Shown here piece after piece: positions 1-5,866 of a DNA stretch of 7,195 nucleotides. Position 1 is the stretch's first letter. Every line of letters starts with the position of its first letter. This stretch comes from Candidatus Stercoripulliclostridium pullicola (GTDB taxonomy: Bacteria > Bacillota > Clostridia > Christensenellales > DTU072). Below the pieces are notes generated by a model. It was not told where the DNA came from. It made no database searches and saw nothing but the letters and a program-made list of their open reading frames with translations. The stretch is taken from the NCBI GenBank assembly GCA_017694145.1, contig JADINF010000188.1, positions 1 to 7,195 on the forward strand, read 5' to 3'. The position numbers were made by a program, and so were the translations under genes.

Positions 1-1559
1 TGAAGCCGTTGCTCGCAAGAGGGGACATTCCGACGATAGGCTCCACCACGATAGACGAATACCGTAAGCATATCGAGAAGGACGCGGCGCTCGCCAGAAG
101 GTTCAAGCCCGTTATGATAGAGCCGCCGTCGGTGGAAGATACCGTTACGATTTTACGCGGGCTTCGCGACAGATATCAGGAGCACCACAAAGTCGTGATA
201 ACCGATGACGCGATCGTAGCTGCGGCTACGTTATCGGACAGATACATAGCCGACAGGTTCCTGCCGGACAAAGCTATCGACGTGATAGACGAGGCGGCGA
301 GCAAGATGCGAGTCGCGGCGATGATAACGCCGCCCGAAATACTCGAGCACGAGAAGAAGCGCACCGAGCTCAACGCGGCGATAATCGCGGCTACCAAAGG
401 CGAGGATTTCGTAAAAGCGGGCGAACTCAAGAAAGAGCGCGAAGCGGTGGACGCCAAGCTCAAGGAGCTCAAGACCCGTTGGGGCGAAGACATCGTGAGC
501 GGGCACATGAAGATAGGCTCCGAGGAGATAGCGGAGATAGTGTCGGAATGGACGGATATCCCGGTAAGCAATCTTACCGAGGAAGAGAGCGCGAAACTCA
601 TGCACCTCGAGGAAGAACTCGGTAAGCGCGTGATCGGGCAGGAAGAAGCCGTAAGCGCGGTAGCGAGGGCGATCAAGCGCGCCAGAGCGGGACTGAAAGA
701 TCCCGACAAACCCATTGGGACTTTTATGTTTTTGGGACCCACCGGCGTGGGTAAGACGGAGCTTTCCAAAGCGCTTGCGGAAAAAATGTTCGGCGACGAG
801 AACATGCTCATACGTATAGATATGAGCGAATATATGGAGAAGCTCAACGTTTCGCGTCTTATAGGCTCGGCTCCCGGTTACGTAGGGTACGAGGACGGCG
901 GACAGCTTACCGAGAAAGTGCGTCGTAAGCCTTATTCCGTAGTGCTTTTCGACGAGATCGAGAAGGCGCACCCCGACGTGTTCAATATTCTTTTGCAAGT
1001 GCTTGACGACGGCAGGCTTACCGATTCGCACGGTAGAGTGGTGTCGTTCAAGAATACCGTCATAATAATGACTTCCAATATCGGCGCGCGCGACATAGCG
1101 CGCATGAAGCGCGTAGGCTTCGGCGGAGAACTACGCGCGGACAGCGATTACGAATCGATGAAGGAAAAGCAACTTGCGGCGCTCAAAGAGTCTATGAACC
1201 CCGAATTCGTCAACCGTATAGACGACATAATAATTTTCCGCAGATTGGACGAGGACGCGCTCGCGCGGGTAGCGGAAATAATGATAAACCAGATCATTGC
1301 GATGCTGAAAGAAAAAGGCATCCGTCTTACTTACACTCCGGCAGTCGTTCAATATATTCTCGAAGGCGCCGCAGATCCCGAATACGGAGCACGACCTTTG
1401 AGAAGAGCCGTGCAGAGGGTATTCGAAGATAAATTGAGCGACGAGATAATCACCGGCAAGATCAAAAGCGATTGCGACGTAGCCGTCGACGTCAAAGACG
1501 GCGAGATCGTATTCGATATAACCAAAAGCAAAGGAGGCACACTATGCGTATCGAACTGA
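1..1559 (+). CDS. clpC: ATP-dependent Clp protease ATP-binding subunit ClpC, 3' part (5' end outside window)
   Basis: Hexameric AAA+ unfoldase that feeds substrates to ClpP in the cytoplasm. The frame is open from base 3 with no stop, and the first codons (KPLLARGDIPTIGSTT) fall inside the D1 AAA+ module, so the N-domain and the D1 Walker A/B motifs lie upstream, roughly 290 residues missing compared with the ~810-residue family. Visible in order: D1 arginine-finger region (RRFKPV), D1 sensor 2 (LPDKAIDVIDEA), a short middle domain with a UVR-like helix pair (around bases 330-480), D2 Walker A GPTGVGKT at 735-758, D2 Walker B LFDEIEKAHPD around 945-977, sensor 1 MTSN near 1068-1079, a VGFG ClpP-docking loop near 1110-1121, arginine finger NPEFVNR ending at 1217, and sensor 2 GARPLRR at 1386-1406. 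The short UVR middle domain and the ClpP loop separate it from ClpB. The stop TGA at 1557-1559 lies inside hpf. In Firmicutes clpC usually follows ctsR-mcsA-mcsB; those would be upstream and are not seen. The TTG at base 9 is not the true start. Confidence 0.96.
   Translation, partial: KPLLARGDIPTIGSTTIDEYRKHIEKDAALARRFKPVMIEPPSVEDTVTILRGLRDRYQEHHKVVITDDAIVAAATLSDRYIADRFLPDKAIDVIDEAASKMRVAAMITPPEILEHEKKRTELNAAIIAATKGEDFVKAGELKKEREAVDAKLKELKTRWGEDIVSGHMKIGSEEIAEIVSEWTDIPVSNLTEEESAKLMHLEEELGKRVIGQEEAVSAVARAIKRARAGLKDPDKPIGTFMFLGPTGVGKTELSKALAEKMFGDENMLIRIDMSEYMEKLNVSRLIGSAPGYVGYEDGGQLTEKVRRKPYSVVLFDEIEKAHPDVFNILLQVLDDGRLTDSHGRVVSFKNTVIIMTSNIGARDIARMKRVGFGGELRADSDYESMKEKQLAALKESMNPEFVNRIDDIIIFRRLDEDALARVAEIMINQIIAMLKEKGIRLTYTPAVVQYILEGAADPEYGARPLRRAVQRVFEDKLSDEIITGKIKSDCDVAVDVKDGEIVFDITKSKGGTLCVSN
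1531..1537 (+). promoter_or_regulatory. Ribosome binding site of hpf, embedded in the clpC coding end
   Basis: AAGGAGG lies 6 nt before the ATG at 1544, a strong Shine-Dalgarno match. It is part of the codons for the Lys-Gly-Gly near the ClpC C-terminus. It decides the hpf start at 1544 over the longer open frame that reaches back to 1472, whose extra 24 residues are a very Arg-rich stretch out of frame within clpC. Confidence 0.85.
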
Positions 1560-2083
1560 TTTCCAAGGGCTATAACGAAGGCAACAGACTTGTTTCCGTC
1601 ATCGAAAAGAAGCTCGGTAAACTCGATAAGTATTTCCCCGACGACAGTGCTGAAGCCAAAGTAAAACTCAGCACCGTCAGCACCGACAAATTTACGATGG
1701 AAATAACCATCCGTTTTTCGGGTTTCATAGCGAGAGCGGAAGTAACTTCCGGCAACATGTACGACAATATCGACCTTGTTCTGCCCAAACTCGACAAGCA
1801 GATCAATAAGTTCAGAGCGCGTATCAACAGCAAAACGCCCAAGAGTGCGTTGCCGCTCAATCCGCCCACAGATGCAGACGCCGCCGTTTCCAAGGACAAA
1901 CTCGGCAAGATCGTCAAAGAAAAGCGTTTCGACATTTCGATTGTGACCGTGGAGGACGCCATAGCGGAGCTCGAGCTTCTCGACCATGATTTCTACGTGT
2001 TCGTAAACGCGGAGAACAACAAAGTTTCCGTCGTATATAAGCGTCACGACGGCGATTACGGCCTGATAACGCCCGAATATTGA
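1544..2083 (+). CDS. hpf: Ribosome hibernation promoting factor, long form
   Basis: Binds the 30S decoding region in stationary phase or stress and drives pairing of 70S ribosomes into inactive 100S dimers. The 179-residue product has the long-HPF architecture. Residues 1-95 are an S30AE/YfiA-like domain (starts MRIELISKGYNEG, with the beta-strand segment MEITIRFSGF around 52-61). A linker follows at about 96-125, rich in Pro and Asp. The C-terminal dimerisation domain spans about 126-179, with the family pattern RFDISIVTVEDAI, LLDHDFYVFVNAE and VVYKRHDGDYGLI. Length matches the usual ~180-190. It overlaps clpC by 16 nt in a different frame, so the two are almost certainly on one mRNA and translation may be coupled. 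The more familiar hpf location is beside secA; the clpC link suggests joint stress control, which is inference. Confidence 0.95.
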   Translation: MRIELISKGYNEGNRLVSVIEKKLGKLDKYFPDDSAEAKVKLSTVSTDKFTMEITIRFSGFIARAEVTSGNMYDNIDLVLPKLDKQINKFRARINSKTPKSALPLNPPTDADAAVSKDKLGKIVKEKRFDISIVTVEDAIAELELLDHDFYVFVNAENNKVSVVYKRHDGDYGLITPEY

Positions 2084-2101
2084 TAATTACCTGACTATAG
2101 C

Positions 2102-2132
2102 ACGCTTGCGCGCACAACGTGCGCGCAAGCGT
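2102..2132 (+). repeat. Perfect 14-bp GC-rich inverted repeat after hpf
   Basis: ACGCTTGCGCGCAC at 2102-2115 is followed by the 3-nt loop AAC and its exact reverse complement at 2119-2132. RNA from this site would form a very stable hairpin 18 nt after the hpf stop. There is no T-tract after it (the next bases are TGCGCACAGAGG), so it is not a canonical intrinsic terminator. It may act as a 3'-end stabiliser or processing element, a weak terminator, or a protein-binding palindrome. A competing 6-bp hairpin (GCGCAA at 2123-2128, loop GCG, TTGCGC at 2132-2137) uses its right arm. The role is unknown; the structure is directly visible. Confidence 0.8.
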
Positions 2133-2154
2133 TGCGCACAGAGGTTCAAATCGG

Positions 2155-2964
2155 ATGATAAAGATAGGAATGTCCACGGCGACTTTCTTTTCCAAGTCGC
2201 AAACGGAAGACGCCGTCGGACTCATACAAAGCATGGGAGTGGAAGTCTGTGAAATATTTCTCACGACTTTCAGCGAATACCGCAGGGAATTTATCGACCT
2301 GCTTCTTCCGCGTATCGGTCCCGGGCTCGAAGTTCACAGCATACACACCCTCAATCAACAATTCGAGCCCGAACTGTTCAACAAAGTGCGGAGAACGCGC
2401 GAAGACGCGGAAGTATTTTTTCGCGAATGTGCGGAAGCGGCGGTCAGGCTAAACGCGCGCTCCTACACTTTTCACGGACAGCCGCGCCTTAAACGTCTGC
2501 CTTACAATATAGACTATAAGTGGCTGGCAAAAAGGCTTAAAGAGCTCGACGGGATACTTGCGGGATACGAAGGCAGTCGTTGTAAGATAGCTTACGAGAA
2601 CGTGCATTGGACTTTTTTCAATTCGCCGGACTTTTTCCGCGAGCTCAAAGAGTACAGCGACGTCGAAGTCTGTCTGGATATAAAACAGGCGATGCAGAGC
2701 AAATATCCGCTCGACGATTATCTGGAAGTAATGGCGGACAGGCTCGTCACCGTACATCTTTGCGATTACCGCGAGGACGGTAAACTTGCCGTTCCCGGCA
2801 AAGGCATATTCGATTTTACGGGATTTTTCCGTAAATTGATAGAGCTGGGTTATGACGGACCGCTCCTTATGGAACTTTATGCGGGCAATTACGAGAGCTT
2901 TGACGAAGTCAAAGCCTCTTACGAATATCTTAAAAAATGTCTTACGGTCGCCGAGCGCGGCTGA
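2155..2964 (+). CDS. Sugar phosphate isomerase/epimerase-like TIM-barrel protein (AP endonuclease 2 / xylose isomerase-like fold)
   Basis: A 269-residue protein of the COG1082 type (IolE, Hyi and related metal-dependent isomerases/epimerases); the substrate cannot be told. Length is normal for the fold. Candidate metal or active-site residues sit in the expected barrel-strand order: H61 and H64 in VHSIHTLNQ, H107 in YTFHGQ, E148 in IAYENVHW, D175 and K177 in VCLDIKQA, H201 and D204 in VTVHLCDY, and E240 in LLMELY. The paired Glu, Asp, His and Glu are what this family uses to bind a divalent metal, so the protein is probably active. The start is ATG 2155, with GAGG at 2141-2144 placed 10 nt upstream. 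The open frame extends back to a GTG at 2119, but that codon lies within the inverted repeat and has no ribosome binding site. No signal peptide, so cytoplasmic. It is followed 20 nt later by pgi, suggesting a role in sugar metabolism. An endonuclease IV role is less likely because the full nuclease metal set is not apparent. Confidence 0.85.
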   Translation: MIKIGMSTATFFSKSQTEDAVGLIQSMGVEVCEIFLTTFSEYRREFIDLLLPRIGPGLEVHSIHTLNQQFEPELFNKVRRTREDAEVFFRECAEAAVRLNARSYTFHGQPRLKRLPYNIDYKWLAKRLKELDGILAGYEGSRCKIAYENVHWTFFNSPDFFRELKEYSDVEVCLDIKQAMQSKYPLDDYLEVMADRLVTVHLCDYREDGKLAVPGKGIFDFTGFFRKLIELGYDGPLLMELYAGNYESFDEVKASYEYLKKCLTVAERG

Positions 2965-2968
2965 ATTC

Positions 2969-2974
2969 AAGGAG
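2969..2974 (+). promoter_or_regulatory. Ribosome binding site of pgi
   Basis: AAGGAG lies 10 nt before ATG 2985, just after the stop of the preceding gene. It supports the start at 2985 over an upstream in-frame ATG at 2937 that lies inside the preceding gene and would add 16 residues without homology to the family. Confidence 0.7.
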
Positions 2975-2984
2975 TATAAATTTT

Positions 2985-4397
2985 ATGGCAAAAAAATACG
3001 AAAGCATCAAATTCGATTACAACAACATGATGGCAGATCACGTCGGCGAAAAAGAGGGCATTTCCGCTCAGGAACTCGCGGCGATGCGTAACAAAGCGGT
3101 CGCCGCTCATGCCGAAGTCAAATTGAACCGCGGCACAGGAATGATGGGCTGGACGGAACTTCCCTACAATCAGGGCGAAGTCGTCAAGGACATACTCGAA
3201 ACCGCAAAGGTCGTCCGTCGCAACGCGGAAGCCTTCGTCGTTCTCGGTATCGGCGGCTCGGCTTTGGGACCCATGGCGGTATTCCAGGCTCTTTGTCATC
3301 TCCGCCACAACGAACTTCCCAAACGCTTGCGCAAAGCACCCAAATTCTACGTCGAAGACAACGTCGATCCCGAAAGAATGGCGTCGCTTCTCGATATACT
3401 CAATCTCGACAAGACCGTTTTCAACGTGATAACCAAGAGCGGTTCCACTTCGGAAACGATGAGTCAGTATCTTATCATAATGGACATTCTCAAGAAGCGT
3501 TACGGCGACAAAGCGCGCGAACACATCATCGCCACTACCGATTCCGAGAAGGGCAATCTCATCAAGATCGCCCGCAAAGAGGGGCTCAAGACCTTCTATA
3601 TCCCCGACGGAGTGGGCGGAAGATTCAGCGAGATATGCCCTGTGGGACTTTTCCCCGCTGCCGTGCTCGGTATAGACATTAAAGCGCTTCTCAAAGGTTG
3701 CGCGGATATGGATAAAGCCTGCCGCAAAGCGGATATGAAGACCAATCCCGCGCTTACCGCGGCGGCGCTCCAATATCTCGCGATGGAGAAAGGTAAAAAC
3801 ATCAGCGTTATGATGCCTTACACCGACTCACTCAAACTAATGGCGGACTGGTACTGCCAGCTCTGGGCGGAAAGCCTCGGCAAAGCCGTCAACAAGAAAG
3901 GGGAGATCGTCAACGTGGGACAGACTCCCGTCAAATCGCTGGGCGTCACCGATCAGCACAGCCAGGTACAGTTATATACGGAAGGACCTTACGACAAGGT
4001 AGTCACTTTCATCGGTGTCGAAAAATATCGCAAGGAAGTCACCATAAGCGGCGGCGCGGAAGATTTCCCGTCGGTATCCTTCCTGAGCGGACACACTCTC
4101 AACGAACTAATCACCTCCGAAATGTATGCGACGGAATATGCGCTGACGAAAAACAATCGTCTTAACAATATGATAATATTGCCCGAAGTGAACGCTTACA
4201 GCGTAGGACAGCTTATGATGTTCTTTATGCTTGAAACGGCTTACGCGGGAGCGATGCTCGGTATAGACGCATTCAATCAACCCGGAGTTGAAGAGGGCAA
4301 GAACGCCACTTACGCCCTTCTCGGGAGAGCCGGTTACGAAGCCAAAGCGGAGGAACTCCGCTCCCGTCCCGCAAAATCGGATAATTACGTTATCTGA
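2985..4397 (+). CDS. pgi: Glucose-6-phosphate isomerase
   Basis: Interconverts glucose 6-phosphate and fructose 6-phosphate in glycolysis and gluconeogenesis; cytoplasmic. The 470-residue product matches the short bacterial form (about 450 residues in bacilli) rather than the ~550-residue enterobacterial form. Two SIS sugar-phosphate domains are evident. The first holds VLGIGGSALGP at 86-96 and the phosphate-binding KSGSTSET at 151-158; GGRFS at 211-215 forms the first family signature. Likely catalytic residues are E296 in LWAESLGK, H325 in TDQHSQ and K439 at the end of the second signature FNQPGVEEGK (430-439). All key residues are present, so the enzyme should be functional. It sits 20 nt after the TIM-barrel gene and 18 nt before an ABC ATPase gene, consistent with one transcript. 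No terminator is visible on either side. Confidence 0.97.
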   Translation: MAKKYESIKFDYNNMMADHVGEKEGISAQELAAMRNKAVAAHAEVKLNRGTGMMGWTELPYNQGEVVKDILETAKVVRRNAEAFVVLGIGGSALGPMAVFQALCHLRHNELPKRLRKAPKFYVEDNVDPERMASLLDILNLDKTVFNVITKSGSTSETMSQYLIIMDILKKRYGDKAREHIIATTDSEKGNLIKIARKEGLKTFYIPDGVGGRFSEICPVGLFPAAVLGIDIKALLKGCADMDKACRKADMKTNPALTAAALQYLAMEKGKNISVMMPYTDSLKLMADWYCQLWAESLGKAVNKKGEIVNVGQTPVKSLGVTDQHSQVQLYTEGPYDKVVTFIGVEKYRKEVTISGGAEDFPSVSFLSGHTLNELITSEMYATEYALTKNNRLNNMIILPEVNAYSVGQLMMFFMLETAYAGAMLGIDAFNQPGVEEGKNATYALLGRAGYEAKAEELRSRPAKSDNYVI

Positions 4398-4415
4398 AAG
4401 CGTTAAAGCGCTCCG

Positions 4416-5450
4416 ATGCTCGTAACGGAAGATCTGAGTCTTGAATACCTTTACGGCGCAAAAGCCTTGTGCGACGTGTCTTTCGAAATAGCTTCGGGAG
4501 AACACGTCGCCGTACTCGGCGGCGCGGAAGCGGGGAAAACCTCGCTTCTTAAAGCTATAGCGGGTCTGTATCCCGTAAGCTCCGGGAAAATATTTATAGA
4601 CGGAAAAGACGTCACCGAAGCAAAAATCAAAGACCGCGATATACTGTTCGTCTACGACGACGGGGGGCTGTTTAACCGTCGTACGGTGCGTTACAATCTC
4701 GTTTACCCTCAGAAGGTGCGTAAAGTACCCAAAGAGGAGAGGGAGAAACTCGCTTTGGATGCGTCCGACGAATTCGGGCTCAGGGGATTTGAGGAAGAGT
4801 ACGTTTTCAGACTGTACGAAACGGAAAAAGTGCGCCTGGCGCTCGCACGTACCGCATTGAGAAAGGCTCCGCTCGTAATGATCGACGACGTGTTCGGAAT
4901 GCTGCCCTCCGCTCAGCGAGGAAAGCTGTTCCACGAGCTTTTTCCGCGTGTGGCAGAGATATCTTCTTCGCTTCTTTTCGCAACCACTTCGGTAACGGAA
5001 GCTTTTTCTGTCGGTAAGCGCGTAATATTTATGCGCTACGGAAATATTGAACAGATCGGCACGCCCGAAGAACTTATCGACGATCCCGCGACCGTAAACG
5101 TGGACGCATACGTCAACGCAAACCGCAATTTTTCGGAAGCGCCGATAACGCATAACGATGACGGAACGCGGCTTAATTTCGGAGGTTACGATATAGAAAT
5201 CCTTAGCCGAAACTATGTTGCAGACGGCGTGATCGCTTCTTATGTCTTGGAAGCTTCCGACGACGGAGAACCTTTCGAAGCCATTTCTCGTATGTTCGAC
5301 GGTAACGGTTTCGTTTACGTCAACGCCGTCGGAACCAAATTGTTTGCGGGCGAAACGCCGCCTCACGGCATTAAGGTCAGACCGCGTAAAAGCGATCTGC
5401 GTATTTTTTCACTAACCGACGAAAAACGTTTGACTTTCCGTATCCTCTAA
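4416..5450 (+). CDS. Degenerate MalK-like ABC transporter ATP-binding protein
   Basis: A 344-residue protein that aligns along its length with ATPase subunits of carbohydrate importers (MalK/UgpC type): ABC domain 1 to about 235, then a TOBE-like C-terminal region ending in SDLRIFSLTDEKRL, which resembles the MalK tail. The P-loop is GGAEAGKTS (35-43), with K41 and T42 kept. The other motifs are altered. The Q-loop position in LFVYDDGGLFNRRTV is D81 instead of Gln. The LSGGQ signature reads LYETE (133-137), although the following VRLALARTALRKAP is normal. Walker B keeps D157, but the catalytic Glu is D158 (MIDDVF). The D-loop is GMLP instead of SxLD, and the H-loop His is T191 (FATTSVTEAF). 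Hydrolysis is therefore expected to be weak or absent. The frame is intact, so this is not a decaying pseudogene by simple disruption. No clear ribosome binding site precedes ATG 4416, and the gene lies 18 nt after pgi, so translation may be coupled. Its membrane partner is not in the window. Confidence 0.85.
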   Translation: MLVTEDLSLEYLYGAKALCDVSFEIASGEHVAVLGGAEAGKTSLLKAIAGLYPVSSGKIFIDGKDVTEAKIKDRDILFVYDDGGLFNRRTVRYNLVYPQKVRKVPKEEREKLALDASDEFGLRGFEEEYVFRLYETEKVRLALARTALRKAPLVMIDDVFGMLPSAQRGKLFHELFPRVAEISSSLLFATTSVTEAFSVGKRVIFMRYGNIEQIGTPEELIDDPATVNVDAYVNANRNFSEAPITHNDDGTRLNFGGYDIEILSRNYVADGVIASYVLEASDDGEPFEAISRMFDGNGFVYVNAVGTKLFAGETPPHGIKVRPRKSDLRIFSLTDEKRLTFRIL

Positions 5451-5469
5451 TGTTAAATTTATTACAAGG

Positions 5470-5475
5470 TATAAT
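5470..5475 (+). promoter_or_regulatory. Possible promoter -10 box for the 5578-onward operon
   Basis: TATAAT, an exact consensus -10 hexamer, lies 20 nt after the stop of the ABC ATPase gene in an AT-rich stretch (5451-5480) that contrasts with its surroundings. No good -35 is present at 16-18 nt spacing (the best hexamers match about 2 of 6), and a TTGACT at 5430-5435 is 34 nt away, too far. If used, transcription would start near 5482 and give a leader of about 95 nt. Confidence 0.4.
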
Positions 5476-5520
5476 CTGTATCGATGATTCGTTCGGAGAG
5501 TAAGCTTGACCGAGATAAAC

Positions 5521-5545
5521 AGGCGCGAGCCTTTTCCCGTAAAAG
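5521..5545 (+). other. Two small adjacent potential RNA hairpins in the leader
   Basis: AGGC-GCGA-GCCT (5521-5532) would form a 4-bp stem closed by a GNRA-type tetraloop. CTTTT-CCCGT-AAAAG (5531-5545) would form a 5-bp stem. They share bases 5531-5532, so both can form only if each is slightly shortened. Each is short and could occur by chance; they matter because they lie directly before the hairpin at 5548-5570. Confidence 0.35.
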
Positions 5546-5547
5546 AT

Positions 5548-5575
5548 ACCTCCTTCGGACGAAAGGAGGTTTTTT
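5548..5575 (+). promoter_or_regulatory. Terminator-like hairpin that contains the ribosome binding site of the 5578 gene
   Basis: ACCTCCTT (5548-5555) and AAGGAGGT (5563-5570) are exact reverse complements around a 7-nt loop and are followed by a run of T (5570-5575). This has the shape of an intrinsic terminator. The right arm contains AGGAGG (5564-5569), the only plausible ribosome binding site, 8 nt before ATG 5578. The stem would therefore either end transcription or hide the ribosome binding site, making this a candidate attenuator or translational switch. The ligand or factor is unknown, and I do not recognise a known riboswitch class in the preceding bases. Confidence 0.65.
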
Positions 5576-5577
5576 AT

Positions 5578-5829
5578 ATGAAAAAAATAGGTGTTGTAGC
5601 TATTATCGTTACCGATCGCTCGGTCGCCGGCACGGTTCAGTCTGTGCTCAGCGATTTTGCCGACATTATATCGGGCAGAATGGGTATTCCCGACAAAGTA
5701 AGCGGCGTATGCGCCATAAGCGTAGTCGTTGAAGGGGAAACGGAGCGCATTTCCGCGCTCACCGGTAAACTCGGCAGGATCGATTCCGTTAACGTGAAAT
5801 CCGCGGTTACAGCGGTAGAAATAGATTAA
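5578..5829 (+). CDS. TM1266-family small protein (iron-only hydrogenase system regulator type)
   Basis: An 83-residue protein, normal length for the family named after Thermotoga maritima TM1266, which has an ACT-like/ferredoxin-like fold and is usually found with [FeFe]-hydrogenase maturation genes. Recognition rests on the N-terminal strand MKKIGVVAIIVTDR, the signature GRMGIP at 33-38, the VSGVCAISVVVEGETERI segment (41-58), and LTGKLGRIDSVNVKSAV (61-77). The family role is a putative regulator; the molecular activity and ligand are not established. The start ATG 5578 is set by AGGAGG at 5564-5569; an in-frame TTG at 5506 would add 24 residues through the hairpin and is rejected. Here it lies 37 nt before a lipoprotein receptor gene and likely shares its transcript, suggesting (inference) a sensor or regulator of that importer or a shared response to the same metabolite. 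No hydrogenase gene is in the window. Confidence 0.8.
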   Translation: MKKIGVVAIIVTDRSVAGTVQSVLSDFADIISGRMGIPDKVSGVCAISVVVEGETERISALTGKLGRIDSVNVKSAVTAVEID

Positions 5830-5842
5830 CTTCGACATAATA

Positions 5843-5857
5843 TCCTTAAAGAAGGAG
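5843..5857 (+). promoter_or_regulatory. Ribosome binding site of the receptor gene within a small hairpin
   Basis: GAAGGAG at 5851-5857 is placed 9 nt before ATG 5867. TCCTT at 5843-5847 can pair with AAGGA at 5852-5856 around a 4-nt loop. The 5-bp stem is weak, so it is probably only a minor brake on translation or a chance match. No T-run follows. Confidence 0.5.
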
Positions 5858-5866
5858 CAACCGGAA

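Noticed and set aside
2102..2140. Intrinsic terminator for clpC-hpf.
   Set aside because: The stem is strong but there is no T-run after it, so it is listed as an inverted repeat and not called a terminator.
2119..2154. Upstream GTG start extending the TIM-barrel protein by 12 residues.
   Set aside because: It lies at the beginning of the right arm of the inverted repeat with no ribosome binding site. The fold begins at ATG 2155 (MIKIGMSTATF), which has GAGG 10 nt upstream.
4107..5366. A 419-residue open frame on the - strand opposite the ABC ATPase gene and the end of pgi.
   Set aside because: It is antisense to two clearly homologous genes. Its product has no recognisable motif and is rich in Arg, Phe and Val, as expected from reading GC-biased codons backwards.
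4416..5450. ABC ATPase gene as a pseudogene.
   Set aside because: The frame is full length without stops or frameshifts, the C-terminal domain is kept, and changes cluster at catalytic motifs while the surrounding fold residues look conserved. A specialised subunit is more likely than random decay.
5430..5475. TTGACT (5430-5435) as the -35 partner of the TATAAT at 5470.
   Set aside because: The spacing is 34 nt, about twice the usual 16-18, so the two cannot form one sigma-A promoter.
5506..5577. TTG start extending the TM1266-family protein by 24 residues.
   Set aside because: No ribosome binding site precedes it, and the extension would translate through the hairpin and the real ribosome binding site. 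The family starts at MKKIGVV, at 5578.
5493..5577. Folate (THF) riboswitch suggested by GGAGAGTA at 5495-5502.
   Set aside because: The later conserved parts of that riboswitch, including the GCATCC-type closing segment, are absent, so the likeness is limited to one short string.
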